From contig NC_079514.1 of assembly GCF_000801105.2 (NCBI RefSeq), forward strand, positions 13,246,293-13,310,292: 64,000 bases of DNA. Direction: 5' to 3'. This document shows positions 33,535 through 45,817 of the stretch, piece by piece. The stretch's first letter is position 1. Each line of letters begins with the position of its first letter. Under the pieces are notes generated by a model. It worked only from the letters and a program-made list of their open reading frames with translations, made no database searches and was not told the origin of the DNA. The DNA is from Raphanus sativus. Lineage: Eukaryota > Streptophyta > Magnoliopsida > Brassicales > Brassicaceae. Made by a program: the position numbers and the translations under genes.

Positions 33535-34924
33535 CTAAAAAATTAGTCTGATCGGACGGACTGTGTTGATTGTTGTAATAGCCGCCAGATCTACATCCAA
33601 CGGCCAGTATGATTATTGTCTGCCGTGAGTTAACGATTACTTAACGTGGTTATTCCTTTTAAGTGTCCTACGTGGCTTTCGTTTTTAACGGTAGACATTC
33701 TAGCGTCACCGTCACGAGCGTCTGACGTTATTAGACAGTGATAGTTGACTTTTTTACTACCGGTCAAGTGGTCATGTGAGTTTGCGTGTTGATTTAACTC
33801 ACTGTCCCTCCTATCTAGAAGCCACTGGTGAGTTCAGTACGCTAGATTGCTAGAAGAAAACGGAAAGGAGTTTGTTTCTTCAATAACGAAACAACATGAA
33901 GTTTGTTGTTGGAAAAAATTAAATGACATGCATGTCATGTGTTTCCTCAGATTATTGATTTGTGTACCACTGTACCGTTTTTGGTTGTTCGAATAAATTT
34001 CTAGGATGTGTCTCGAGTGTTTCCAGTTTCATTTGTAGATATATCACATGTATATGTGACTCTGTAGTACAGTGTCACATGTAGATTATATTTCGCGTTG
34101 ACCTAAATAGCAATATAGTGTTTCTCATAGACTTAGTAGCTCCAAAGTACATTCACGATTCCATAAGAAAATGTTAGAAGAGTTCCCCTAAAATCTTTCT
34201 TACATTAGACCCGAGACCATTGCGAGTACGGGAACTCAGTTCGACAGAACACAAAACAAATAATTGGGCTGAGCCCGTATACATCTGTTAAAAAAATAAG
34301 TCCAGCTGAGGATCATCATAAGCTATTTGATTTCTAAAATATAAACTCCGATTGCCCCTCCCGTATACACCATATGGCTCGTGATGTTAATTGTTTATTA
34401 GGCTATGTTTGGCTTTGGACCTTTGGTTCCATTTTTTTTAGTTATTGTTATAGTACGTGATAAGGGTAAGAGAATTTTATGATAATAAACCTGATATAAA
34501 ACACAGATAGAATACATATGTGGACAGAATACAGAAGGTGTAAACACGGGATTGCTTGAGGAATTTCAGCTACCTTGCCAACAACAACCGGTATTGTAAC
34601 TCAAATCTATCCCCATGTTTATTAGAAGGAAAAGAAAATTATTGAACTCATATGGTTCGTTCATGCCTTCATTCAACACTGAGCCAGACTCAGGGATGCA
34701 TAATAAAAGAAAATAAAGAAAAAAAAATAGAGTCGAACTTGGGGTTTTCCTGGTTGCATAAGCTAGCATTTACCATCTAATCCAACAAGTTTTTAATGTT
34801 TTCTTTAATAAAAACTGAATTTTGAATATTATTAAGGGTGCATATGACCCTATAGCTCATAAGCTGGTTTCGCCACTGACCATACTCTAGTAATGTTTTA
34901 GGGGATTTATTTTAGGTTCTCTTG
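33535..34924. other. Promoter region beyond GTE8 copy B
   Basis: No gene is seen. The minus strand of 34680-34830 has a weak tRNA-derived SINE look: a TTAGATGGTAAATG A-box-like string and a GTTCGACTC B-box-like string, followed by T-rich DNA. Just right of it TTTCGCCACTG (about 34868-34880) resembles the CAGTGGCG end of known hAT elements. Neither could be bounded. Confidence 0.3.
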
Positions 34925-35760
34925 CTTTAGTTTTTTTTTTAATTTATTTATTTTTTCCACGAAAAATACAACTGCTCTAGAACTATTACAAAAACTCAAA
35001 AAACACGAACCAAAGCAAAACAGCCACAAAAAACTTCTCACTATACAAGTCTCTTTCAACTCTTATCTCCACTCAACTAGCTTCTCTCTACACTTCCAAC
35101 TACCCAAATCCACTCATCCAAGTACCCATAAGGGTAATATCCTTTCTTCTGGATCTGTGTGCTCTCGACAGAGGGTCAAGCTTGGCTTGAATTAGTTGCT
35201 TTGTCTCTGTAATTGTTGCCTGAGCTGACCGGAAAGCATGGTTGTGAATTCGACCATTCCTCTCCTTCCAAACATAGTAAACTGTCGCTTGATATAAAAG
35301 TCTGACTATCAGCTTCACAAACTCATCTGACAATGGATTTTTCAACCATCTTAGACCCTCTTCAAACATGACCGGAGGCGTTATACTAAGCCTAGAGCAG
35401 AAGAAAGCCCAGATCTCCAAACTGTAAAGACAGTCAAAGAACAAATGCTGTCTCGACTCCTCCGAGGTGTTACATAACACACAAGTCGCAGGGACTTGCA
35501 TTCCCCAAGCTCTCAGTCTGTCTCTTGTTCCCAATCGGTTTCGAGCTAGGACCCAAGTAATGAAAGCATGTTTTGGTGTCATACCTTGAAACCAGACCTG
35601 AGGATGCCAAAACACTGGCTCTCCTTGCGGATGCAACGCCTCCCAAGTGTCCTTTTCGTAGAGAAAGAACTCGAGGCCGCTCTGTTTCCTGGCTTCCACA
35701 AGTAGGTGTCATCAACCTCTGACGAATAGATCACTTGAGCATCTGGCAGACAATCGTGAA
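34925..35760 (-). mobile_element. 5'-truncated LINE (ORF2 C-terminus, zf-RVT region)
   Basis: The minus strand encodes PKHAFITWVLARNRLGTRDR, then CVLCNTSEESRQHLFFDC and VYYVWKERNGRIHNH, the zinc-binding region at the end of plant LINE reverse transcriptases, ending with a stop at about 35100. Upstream, VDDTYLWKPGNRAASSSFST continues the protein in another frame; the shift lies near 35650-35665. The run of T at 34930-34940 is the poly(A) tail in reverse. The reverse-transcriptase core is absent, and no target duplication was identified. Confidence 0.8.
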
Positions 35761-37707
35761 TATGAAAACAAGTCGCGTAAATAAAGTACAACATGCAAAC
35801 TTCCACGAAACGCAATATGAAAAACAAAATTAGAAGTTTTATCACTGATTTTCTCAAAAAAAAAAGTTTTATTAGTGATGCATCCAAATGTTATATACAA
35901 GTTTTATTTTAACATCATAGTGGGAGTTACAACATTTGATATTTATTAGACATATTTCACTGTAATGGTAAGTTAAATTTTTGAATAATAATTTTCAAAA
36001 TAAATGTGATGTTTACAACTCCAGATACCTTTAAGAAAAACTCCGGATACTATTTTCAAAATAGATATGATGTATGAGAAAAGAATCAGCCAGACTATAC
36101 ATGTAATAATTAAACATAATCTCATATATATTAATCATGGAACATTACAATATGTTTTGTAGGCACGTGTCATCATTAAAATGATTCTTAGAAATCCTCT
36201 GGAAAATAAGTTGGTTCATATAAATATTTATTATACTTTTTATTAAACTAACTATCTCATTGATCAGTAGTCTTAAATTATTTCCATAAATAAAAGCTAC
36301 GTAAGTTTCTATCCTTAAATAAAAGCTACAAAATTACCTAATATGATTAACGTATATATGATAATTAATGATTATAAATCATACATATTTGATAAAAAAA
36401 TTGTATCTTCTACATTTTATTTTAATTAATATTATTAAAAATTAAAATCACATTAAGCATATTTTAAAAAATAGATTTTTCATATATGTTATATTTTGAA
36501 TTTTTTGAAAAGTCTATAAATTACGTAAAATGGTAAGATGTTAAAAGATGTTATTTTTTATAATGGAACCCGATCTGAAACAAAATATTTCGGATATCGA
36601 ATATATCCAAACCAGATTTATATAATTAAATATATTAATTATTTTTAAAATTTAATATCCAAAACAATATACAAAATATATAAAATGTTATTAAGTTGTT
36701 TAAAATACTTGGAAATATATACAAATAGTTAAAAATACATGTTTATAACAGTTAAATGATACTCAAAATACCAATACTTCAACTATCTATTGATTTCTTA
36801 TCCGAATATTGAAAGCTAAACCAAATTTTATGTTAAGTTTAAGTATTTTAGCTTTCATTATACACATTTATATGTTATAAATATCTTTTTGTTTTTATAT
36901 TTTGAGAAATTTAAAGTATATACTTTTCCATGTATTTGGAATACCTCTAGATTAAGTTAAAACAAAAATCCAAAATAGTAATGTGATAATACAGTATATT
37001 AACGAAGGAGCGGGATTTCGGATTGATTGGGTCTAAAAAACTTGGGTTAGTAGTTATCTGATGGATGCTTATATGTTAGCGTATCTATGGTGATGGGACG
37101 TCAAGATTATGGTCCCGATCCAACCAAATGCTGGACGAACGAGAGACCTCCATCTATTATACCACTATCGAAAGCGACAGTACACGTGGAGCCTCTCACG
37201 CCAATAGAACCCTACTTGAACCACATAAAGAGTACTACAAGTTACTCGATCAATACTTTAGATTATATAAATAAATATAATGTCAGATGCCATCTCTGAT
37301 TGACTGATTCGTCTCTACTTTCTAGAGATGCTAAAATTCGTTTTTTTATAAAAAAAAAAAAATCTTTTCGTACATGATGATTGTGTTGCTCTATAGCTTA
37401 TTTAAAAAAACTCGAGTGCATCGTTTAGTTGAAAGATTTTTTTCTTTCTAACTCCGTTTGGTTGAAATCTCAAAGACGGAGACCTGTTAAGCCAACCTGT
37501 TAAGGAGGTCGGATACAGCTTTAGTATTTCCTTACAACAATGATCAAAACCACCATAAATGTACTTTCTTTCAGGAATTTTGCAGAAACTTAGACCAATC
37601 ACAGTGCTCGCACAAGTGTTTCTAAATAAACACAATGTTTTTTACTGCTGGTATGCTAAATGATAAGAGATTGGTGGGACTAATTATTGAGTCCTTAGAT
37701 TGTTTAA
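35761..37707. other. AT-rich spacer without recognised gene
   Basis: Very AT-rich. At 37080-37260 a more balanced stretch holds an open frame of about 70 codons (MVMGRQDYGPDPTKCW) that I do not recognise. It ends near a TATA-like TTATATAAATAAA and could be a promoter or gene relic. At 37436-37635 a minus-strand frame (LCFRNTCAS/IGLSFCKIPERKYI words) is likewise unassigned. Confidence 0.3.
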
Positions 37708-37710
37708 TTA

Positions 37711-37963
37711 GAGCATCGTTATTGGTAGTCCTTAGGATTAGGTCCTTAATATACATATATGTATATGTATATATTATATAAGCGTATATATATGTTTGCT
37801 AAGGACTTTACGGAAACCAAAGCCGAAAGTCCTTATTTAAGGAACTTTCGGTTTTGGTTTCCGTAAAGTCCTTAGCACACATATATATACGCTTATATAA
37901 TATATACATACACATATATGTGTATCAAGGACCTAATCCTAAGGCCTACCAATAATCTTGCTC
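37711..37963. mobile_element. Near-perfect hairpin MITE with TTA target duplication
   Basis: The 253-bp element is an inverted repeat over almost its whole length; the arms meet in GGAACTTTCGGTTTTGG and its complement around 37835. Ends GAGCATCGTTATTGGTAG and CTACCAATAATCTTGCTC are inverted and flanked by TTA (37708-37710 and 37964-37966), as in PIF/Harbinger (Tourist-like) MITEs. RNA from either strand would fold into one long hairpin. Confidence 0.85.
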
Positions 37964-38007
37964 TTAGTATTTTGATGTTAAGAGAGAAAAACAAGGACAT
38001 TTCCAAA

Positions 38008-39803
38008 ATGTTAAGATTATTGATAGGACTTTTGTTGAGTCCTTAGGACAAATAATTGTTTTTAGTTTGTTGCAATTCTGAAGGAAAGAAGAATTAACTA
38101 CCGTAATAGCTCAAGTAAAAACACGTAGTAATATTAGTTACCAACAAGCAACAACTCAATTCAAGGATTTTACTGTATCTAACACGGATGATGAGAACAT
38201 GTTCATCTGAATAAACTCTCCTAAAAGTTGGTTCACTCTTATTAATTGCATATAACGACAGTTGTGCTGTTATGATCGACATCACTTGTTTCATAGATGG
38301 TTGGTGTTGTTGCTGCTGTTGTTGCATCATCCACTGCTTCATTTTCATGGACATTTCAATTCAGTTCTCATTTCAAATATGCAAGAAACAAATGATGTAT
38401 AGGTTTTAAGATACCTTGCCCTGAGATGCTTTATGCCAACCATTGTCACGATGCCCACCATCATCCATTTGATAATACAGCTTCAACGAAACTGAGCAAA
38501 CTAATGGAAAAGCCAAAACAAAATATATTTTTTTAAAATTCATGCACATAGCTAATCATTAAAGATTGCCAATAGACCATTTTAATGCAGGCATTACTAG
38601 TATTGGTGAACATAAATTGACACTGAAGCAAGAAAGTTTTGAAATTAATGTATCAATTCTCAAGCATATGTTTGCATGTGGCTAAATAGAAACAGGTGAT
38701 AGAAATCAACAAAAATTGTAAAAGCAGAGTAGATGGAAGTAAGGACAGAGAAAGAATGTCATGATTGACAAGGAGCTGATCCATGAACATCATCTACCAT
38801 ACTTCGTTACAAACAAACAAGACACACACACATGAGCCTAAACTCCTAATCAGTTTGCAGCTCATTCGACAGAACACAACACAATAAGTTTTTTTAACAA
38901 ACATTATCTTCCTAATCAAACCCCCTCTGACAGACCAAACATGCAAATAAATAAAAATAGATGTGAAAGTTCAAAAATCGGAGCTATTAATAGTACTACT
39001 GAGAAAAACAGAGTCGAAACTCGAAACACACAATCATGTAAAAAAATGCAACAAAAGCTTCAATTAGAAGAAGTAGCTATCGCCAACTTGTGCAAGTTAG
39101 ACAAGTTCAGATTCTACCCAGAAAAATCATCAAATTTGGTATGAAGAGAAAACAAAAGAGGTAAGAAGAGCAAAACATGCAACTGATATGTTCTCCAATG
39201 GTCAAACACTGCTTCTTAACAAGTTTGAACTCCTTAAAATTCTCTGGATCCAAACACCCTACAAAACCCAACAAAGTCTTTAAAGATCTAAAGAGAAGAG
39301 AAAAGAGAAGCAATCAAAACGAAAACAGAGAGAACAGAACAACAAAAACAAGACCCAAAAAGTGTTGGTTGAAAGTGTTGTTGAAATATAGGAAAAAAAC
39401 AAGATGATTGCTTTGCCGAGCTCTTCCTCTTACAAAATCGAAAGAGAAATTGAAGATTGCTTCGATGATTCCGAAAATAAGGCACAACGGCGAGAATCAA
39501 ATCGGCGAGAAGCAATAATCAGCTCAGAAAAGTTTGAGAAAGAGCAATTGCAATCGGAAGAAAACAACAACTTCAACCTAACCTCAAATCAACGGCAAAA
39601 GAGAAAGGAGAAGAGAAGAAGATGGAGTCGTCGAGATTTCAAGAGAGAGAAAGAGATGGGATGAAAAGGCAACACGTGTCTCATAAGGACGTCTAATTTT
39701 GTATCTAAGCTAAGGACGTCCTTCGGTTAATTGCATATTTTTGATTTATTTTTTGACAAATAATGACTTAGGACAAACCTAAGAAGCACCGATAATAGTG
39801 CTC
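38008..39803. mobile_element. Gene-carrying MITE relative (Pack-type) holding a BPC6-like 5' region
   Basis: The left zone (AAGATTATTGATAGGAC ... TTAGGACAAATAATTG) and the right zone (CAAATAATGACTTAGGACAA ... CCGATAATAGTGCTC) are inverted relatives of each other and of the ends of the MITE at 37711-37963. Between them is captured gene DNA: a BPC-type coding fragment at 38271-38468, with its apparent intron, leader and promoter running to about 39660. The exact left terminus and target duplication are unclear, so the boundaries are approximate. Confidence 0.55.
38271..38468 (-). pseudogene. Captured BASIC PENTACYSTEINE (BPC6-like) gene fragment
   Basis: Exon 1 (38415-38468) encodes MDDGGHRDNGWHKASQGK and ends at a GTATC donor. 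A GCAG acceptor leads into 38333-38271, encoding WMMQQQQQQHQPSMKQVMSII. These match the very N-terminus of class II BPC proteins (GAGA-motif-binding factors) such as BPC6, where the family continues into the AERDAA coiled-coil. Here it is cut after MSII and runs into unrelated sequence. The pyrimidine-rich minus strand at about 39400-39660 suits the parent 5' UTR. The DNA-binding pentacysteine domain is absent. Confidence 0.8.
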
Positions 39804-40061
39804 CAAGAACTATCCCGTGACTCTGCATTATCTAATACGTGATCATGTTTATTCAATTATATTAATTTGTGGTGGTGCATGAAAACAAATTCTACCAACT
39901 ATGTTTTAATATAGTATATATTTTTTGATTTAATATAGTATATAGGTAATATATGTTCTTTGCTTTTAAATCTAAAATAAACTTGAACCTGCCCACTAAA
40001 ACCCTCAATTACTCACAAATATCAGGTACAGAGAATATATATACTTTGATTATAACTCTAA

Positions 40062-41491
40062 CTAGATTTTGATCCGCGCTTAGAAAGCGCGAATTTTTTA
40101 AATATAAATAAATAATTTAAGATTGTTATATATTTATGTTATAAAATCGTATTATATTGAAAAAGTGAATATGTTTAAATCTATATATGATTATCTTATT
40201 AAAGATTTGTAGATACAGTCTTATTGTGTAACTACTTTTAAACCTGATATATTATCTGGATTCGAAAAACCAAACCAAAATTTATTTGAAAATACATGTT
40301 TAGTTCGGATCTGAATCTAGGTAAAATACATATTTGGTATTTTTTTGGACCTGCGGGTCTCAGTTTGAGTCTTGGCCTGGTCTTGGTTCGAGTCTAGGTC
40401 ATGTTCGAGACCCGAAAGGGTACCTAAAATGTTTCGTAAGTATATATTACTTATATTCATTTGGGTATTGTGGGTCCTGTTTTATGTATTACAAATATTT
40501 TAAAAAAAATTAGGTTTGGTTTAGGTATAGTTTTGGGTTTTTAATAAAATTTCAAAATTTTAAAATATATTATGGGTATTGAAGTAAACTTTCGAGCGTG
40601 TTTATTGGTTCATGTGTGAGATTCCGGGTAAAATTGGGTGGGAGTTTAGTATTTGAATATTTTCAGATTTTTTTGGGTTTTCGGGTATTTTTGAGTTTTC
40701 AGATCTTTTGATTCTTTTTCGGGTTTTAAATTTTCTGACCAATTGCGTACTTGAAAATTTTGAAATATACCTAGTTGGGTCTAAATGTCTAGGAGCTAAA
40801 AGATTTAGACCCGATAGGAATCAATCTGTATTTGATCCAGGATCCGAATGCACATGTCTATTCTCTCTCATTATATTTTCTGTGCATTTTATAAGATTTA
40901 TATTTTTAAAGTTTATATGATATATTTTTTGCTAGTTTAATAGTATATATTTATATGATTTTTAATATCTTTTAAAAAAATTCTTAGATAACAAATTTTA
41001 GTTATAAGTATTGTTTGTAAAATCAATTTAAAATATTTAGAGAAAGAACATTTCACATGAAATGAGGGGTAATAATATAATTCATTTAAAAGTATTTAAA
41101 AAATTATATAGTTAAATTAATTAATGATATGAACAAAAAATTATTATGCATGGATTGAACAACTTATATGTGTATGGCGTGGAATATATGTATGTAAAAT
41201 GATAACTGATGCTTAATTAAATAAAAGAGACAAATTTATAATTAATTTTGTTGTTTACAAAATTAATTTGTTAGATACCAAAATTGTAGGAGTAAGAAAT
41301 AGGAAATATTTTATTTTATTTAAACAGATATATTTGTTACTGATTAAGGTAAATATTGTTAGAGAAATATATGGTAACATATTGTTAGTTTAAATTTAAA
41401 GTAACACCAAAACATTAGTAGTCTAACTAATAGGTCCAAACAACTTTCATAAGTAGATTTTTAAAAATTGATTCCCTTTTAATAGTATAGA
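40062..41491 (-). mobile_element. Short non-autonomous Helitron
   Basis: Read on the minus strand it starts TCTATACTATTAAAAGGGAA after an A (at 41491) and ends in a 7-bp stem hairpin (CGCGCTT/AAGCGCG, 40075-40091), then twelve bases to CTAG at 40062 followed by T. The interior has TTCGGGT-like and GACCCG-like runs and AT-rich DNA with no coding capacity. Insertion between A and T without target duplication fits the family. Confidence 0.75.
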
Positions 41492-44023
41492 TAGGAGATG
41501 TTAATGGGACTAAGATTTATTTAAAGTTTATTAATTTTAGAAATCGAGAGATTTTTTAAATTTGGAAAGAGTTGTAGAAAGTTTTTGTATATTACGAAAT
41601 TCTATGAAAATAAATTGATACAATGATTCTAACAATCTAAGGTATAGAAGTAGTGTTCTCAAAATCTTATGTTATGAGTTAAATGGTGAAAATACAACTC
41701 CCAATAACATTTACTTTAATAGATTTAGAAAATCATTAAAATCTAAATTTTTTTGATTAACAAAAAGATTGTATATAGAATTAATAAATCATCAAATCAA
41801 TAATACTTGATTTTTAATAAGATGGTAAGAATATATAAATCAATGACACCAGATTCTACAAAGTCTAAGAACATATTTATTGCAGTCTCCTCAAGGGGTT
41901 TTCAGAGTAAAAGTAGGTGGTAGGCCCCCACAAAAATGAAGAGATCTGTTACAAAAGTCGCGAGAGAAGAAACGTGTGTTGGTGGTGTGTTGCACTGTTT
42001 GCGGACCCCACTGACACGTGGAGGCCCGCGATTGGTGGGTTTTAATTTTTCTTTTTTTAAAAGACAAAAAGTAAAAAAAAAAAAAAAAAAAAATTGAAGA
42101 ACCCCTTTTGTTGGGTCTATGCGATAATCATGGTCTAACAATCACTAAAAATTCAACTCCCACTAAAATAAACTTGAACCGACCCACTAGCTAAAATTCT
42201 CGATCTAATGTTGTGTAAGAATGTAAGATGTTCATTTTCTCTCACTAAATAACTAACACTTTCGAAATCTTTATATTGGTTGGCCATTTAAGATTTGAGT
42301 ATCTTCAACTACATGTTAAAAGTTGTCGTGTACCAAAAATTCCAACGCACTCGAGAGGACTATTCAGTTCAATACACGCGAGCACAAAACACATGTCATA
42401 ACGTACCGCTCGATTGCTCACTGTGATACGTGAACGACCGCACCACCAATCAACGGGTCCTAGAAAATAATGACGTCAGCTTGTCGGAAAGAAAGTATAA
42501 GGGAGAAATGTGAAGACGCTGATTGGTTCTATATTTCTCTTATCGAATGCCAAGTGTATGCTCGATCCGTGTGTGAATGTTACAACTTTATTCTCCTTTC
42601 TCATTAGAAGAACTTTTGGCTTTTTCTTTTTAACTTGTCAACCTTTTTGGCAGCCAATGAGGCTTCTCCACATGCAGAAATAAGCAGAACCCACGAAGCT
42701 ACTACTTTATAAGAATACAACTTAATTAGATATGGTTAAAATACCGTTCAAGTAACTTTAACATGCGTAAAAATGCACATTTGTGTTGCTTGTATGCAAA
42801 GTGTATCTATACAAAGAAAGTGTATATATACATATGTTTCTGACAATCTGAATGATTCAAAATACATACAACGTTCCTAGTTCTTCCATGCATTATATAA
42901 GAACAGATGAAAATATATAGAATATGGATCAGTCAAAGCTAGCTATCACATAAAATGAAGCTCAAACTATAGAATTTCAATCTAGAGAAGAAAGAAATTG
43001 AAAACCTGGTGATATACGTACTTCGCTTATATATGCAGATACAAACAACATGCATTTGTGTGATGCACGGCTTTGAAGGATGCATGAATACATATTTAAA
43101 GAGCTGCAAGAAGGTTGATTATAAGTTAAATTGATGCTGACTACAAGTCATTAAGAAACACATATATATATATATATATAAAAGGTCAAAATTCAAAACC
43201 GTAAACATATACATATATACTTTATAAAGAATAAGCTATATACAAGTATTCCAATAGCGAACAGACAAGTGCACGTTAAAAGGACAGAAAAATATGGAGC
43301 ATGTCGTTTTTCTTAAATCTGATATGATATAGCCTTATATTACACGTAATTGTTTGTATATATGTGTAATGTGGGGAACTCGAAAGCTTAGTGAAGTAGT
43401 TTCATTCCAAGTATGACACCTAATAGGGGTCCCCATATATTTCATGTGTTCCATACTAACATATATGTTGGTGTATTTTTCAAAAAAAAAAAAACATATA
43501 TGTTGGTGTATATATCTATATCAAATCTAAGTTCATGACATATTTATTAGTTAAAAATCAAATTTCTTTTACAATATAGTTAAATCATACTATACAAATC
43601 CATTTCACAATAATATATTGTATTTGTGAAATAACTGGCGATATCTCGTAACACACAGATCTGTTATAAATTTAGTAAATCCATGTGAGATATCTCGTAC
43701 CACACTGATCTATTATAAATTTAGTAGATTCATCAATCTAGAGTATAAACAGAAGCCAAGATTAGTAGGAAAACCATACACATGGCATCTTTTATTTAAT
43801 CTTTGCCAATAAACATTTGCCATTATTACGGCATGTTCTATATATTTAAGCATTATCAGCTTCCTTATACTTCTCAACATTATCATCACTTGTTTCTTAT
43901 TCAACCTCTTATATGCCTAAACAAAGTTTGCTAGAGCGATTAAAGGTTGTGATTAGTCGCACTTCCAAATCACATAGCTTAACTTTATCATTCTTACCAT
44001 CATTTTTCAGGCAGCAATCAGCA
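41492..44023. other. Intergenic region downstream of the AITR-like gene
   Basis: No gene is seen. A G-box (ACACGTGG, about 42014) and a TGACGTCA site (about 42470) sit in a less AT-rich segment, 41940-42720, that may be a promoter left by a lost gene. There are a 23-base A run near 42076 and a TA microsatellite near 43164. Confidence 0.35.
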
Positions 44024-44863
44024 TCAAAGCCAGAGAGTCAGAGCAGCTGTTGTGTCTAGCCTCCATGCAAAGCCACCAAACTCCATTTTCCATACATCAC
44101 ACGGCACCGTTTTGGTATACTTTGTCTCCTGCCAAGTGTACTGCATCCTCACCCTACACGTGAAAGCTCGGTAGTTACAATACATAGCCACCGTGGAATC
44201 CTCCGCCACCAACCACACCGTAACATCCGGCAACGGCAAAGATGACGACCAATCTTCACCGGAAACATTTCTCCGGTAAGCTTCGTTAACCCAAACCACA
44301 CGGTTTGATGCATCCGATACGAACGCAGGGCACATGTCCTTACCTAGATTATCCACCATCTCAATGTCCGTGCACCCCACCGCAGGGGAACTCGAACTAC
44401 CGTCATATACGCCTGTGACAGACTCCACTGTCACCCATGTCTCCACCTCCGCCGTCACGCCGCCGTTGAACATAGCCCATGTGTTAGTTTCACGTGTTTC
44501 TACTCCGTTTATCGTTTTCACCGACGGATCGAGACTGTCCTGATCTAACGGCGTGAATCCGCCTGAGAGATCGGATTTTTCCGGCAGGAGTTGAAGAGTC
44601 ACGACTCCAGCTTGTTCCCGCCCATCAGACACGTCAGATCTGCTCTTTCCTCGACACGTGGTTTTATTATTCTTCGAAACCCTAACGTACTTTCGTTTGG
44701 TTCGTTTGCTCATACCGTATGAGTTGTCTCCTGTACCGCATGGTTGATCGGTCGTCGGTTTTGGAGCGATCGGACGGTACCGAAGCATGAGACTGTCGAC
44801 GGAAACTTTATCTTGCACCTTGCCGTCGTATCTTAGCGTATTCAACCACTCATCTTGTTCCAT
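44024..44863 (-). CDS. AITR-type ABA-response transcription repressor (DUF7950)
   Basis: Single-exon gene of 279 residues from the ATG at 44863 (MEQDEWLNTLRYDGKVQDKV). The N-terminal half is basic and low-complexity with SKRTKRKYVRVSKNN as a likely nuclear signal. A repression-type leucine motif, VTLQLLPEK, lies near residue 90. The C-terminal domain (MVDNLGKDMCPAFVSDASNR ... AEDSTVAMYCNYRAFTCRVR ... VWKMEFGGFAWRLD) is the conserved DUF7950 block. Its position matches At3g27250, which I recall as an ABA-induced transcription repressor; those proteins are nuclear and damp ABA signalling. An ABRE-type G-box about 150 bp upstream fits that regulation. The number within the AITR family is not assigned. 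Confidence 0.8.
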   Translation of the reverse strand: MEQDEWLNTLRYDGKVQDKVSVDSLMLRYRPIAPKPTTDQPCGTGDNSYGMSKRTKRKYVRVSKNNKTTCRGKSRSDVSDGREQAGVVTLQLLPEKSDLSGGFTPLDQDSLDPSVKTINGVETRETNTWAMFNGGVTAEVETWVTVESVTGVYDGSSSSPAVGCTDIEMVDNLGKDMCPAFVSDASNRVVWVNEAYRRNVSGEDWSSSLPLPDVTVWLVAEDSTVAMYCNYRAFTCRVRMQYTWQETKYTKTVPCDVWKMEFGGFAWRLDTTAALTLWL

Positions 44864-45009
44864 TATCTTTCTCTCACTTTCTCTCTCCCTTTTTATTTAA
44901 ACAGCTCTCTCACACACTCTCTCTCTTTCTTTCTATAGTTTTTCTGTGTGTCTCTCTCCGGTGAGCCGAAAGATTATCATTCGGGGCAAATCAGGAGAAA
45001 TGGTATTTC

Positions 45010-45019
45010 GCCACGTGGC
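45010..45019 (-). promoter_or_regulatory. ABRE/G-box upstream of the AITR-like gene
   Basis: GCCACGTGGC spans a palindromic CACGTG at 45012-45017, about 150 bp before the ATG. This is the optimal ABRE context bound by ABF/AREB bZIP factors and agrees with the ABA induction known for AITR genes. A CT-rich leader lies between the site and the start codon. Confidence 0.6.
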
Positions 45020-45257
45020 TTAGGGTTAGCGTAAGATACAGTTAAATAAATTGGCTGATTTTTGTGCATCTTCTATGTCATCTTTTGCAGCAAATTTATG
45101 TCTCTTTTGCTTCTTTAATTTAATTATTTGTTCTCTTCTGTACGTACCTGAGATAAGAGTAACAAGAATAAATCATTTTATTTGTATTTTGATAACCATT
45201 CAGAAACAACTACTAGCTAGTCCTAGGTTTCAGATAACTTCTTGTTAAACTTCCTAC

Positions 45258-45809
45258 TAGGCTTGGGATTTCTGGTACCAGTTCCGTTCGGTTAGTTCGG
45301 GTATCACGTAGTTCAGATAATGGGCTAGAAGATCCATTTACTACTTGATTTATTTTCGGTTTGTTTCGGGTAGTTTCGGGTTTGGATCGGATAGTAAAAG
45401 TAGGAACCAGAAAACACCTATAAAAGTTCTCATTCGGTTATGGTTCTAATTAGGCTATTTCGGGTAGTTCGAATAATTCGGGTTAAATATCCATATGTTT
45501 GGTAAAATATAGGATAGTTATGATAAAATTTTGGATATTTCGGATAAAAATATCCGGATACTTCCAGGTAATTTAAATACTTTCTAATAATTTAGTTTCT
45601 TCAAATATTTTTGGATATTTTAATAGATTTTTAAATTATATATAATATTTTTATATATTCGAGTACTTGTTCGGTTTCGGTTCGATTTTTTCGAATAAAT
45701 AAATATATGAACCATTCAAATACTTGAAGGTTTCGGTCCTGTTTCGGGTATTTCGATTCGGTTCCAGTTCGCTTCGGTTCTTTGGTTCTAGTTTTTTTGC
45801 CCAGACCAA
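45258..45809. mobile_element. Diverged hAT-type element with TTCGGG-rich ends
   Basis: Begins TAGGCTTGGGATTT and ends TTTTTTGCCCAGACCAA, relatives of the ends of the element at 1908. The flanks CTTCCTAC (45250-45257) and GTTCCTAC (45810-45817) are an 8-bp target duplication with one mismatch. The body is full of TTTCGGGTAGTTCGGG-like repeats. No coding region. Confidence 0.65.
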
Positions 45810-45817
45810 GTTCCTAC

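Noticed and set aside
34680..34830. tRNA-like A-box and B-box strings on the minus strand
   Set aside because: No cloverleaf folds convincingly; could be an old SINE but ends and target duplication are not visible.
37087..37299. 70-codon frame MVMGRQDYGPDPTKCW
   Set aside because: No homology recognised and no splice or context support; noted only as unassigned sequence in the spacer.
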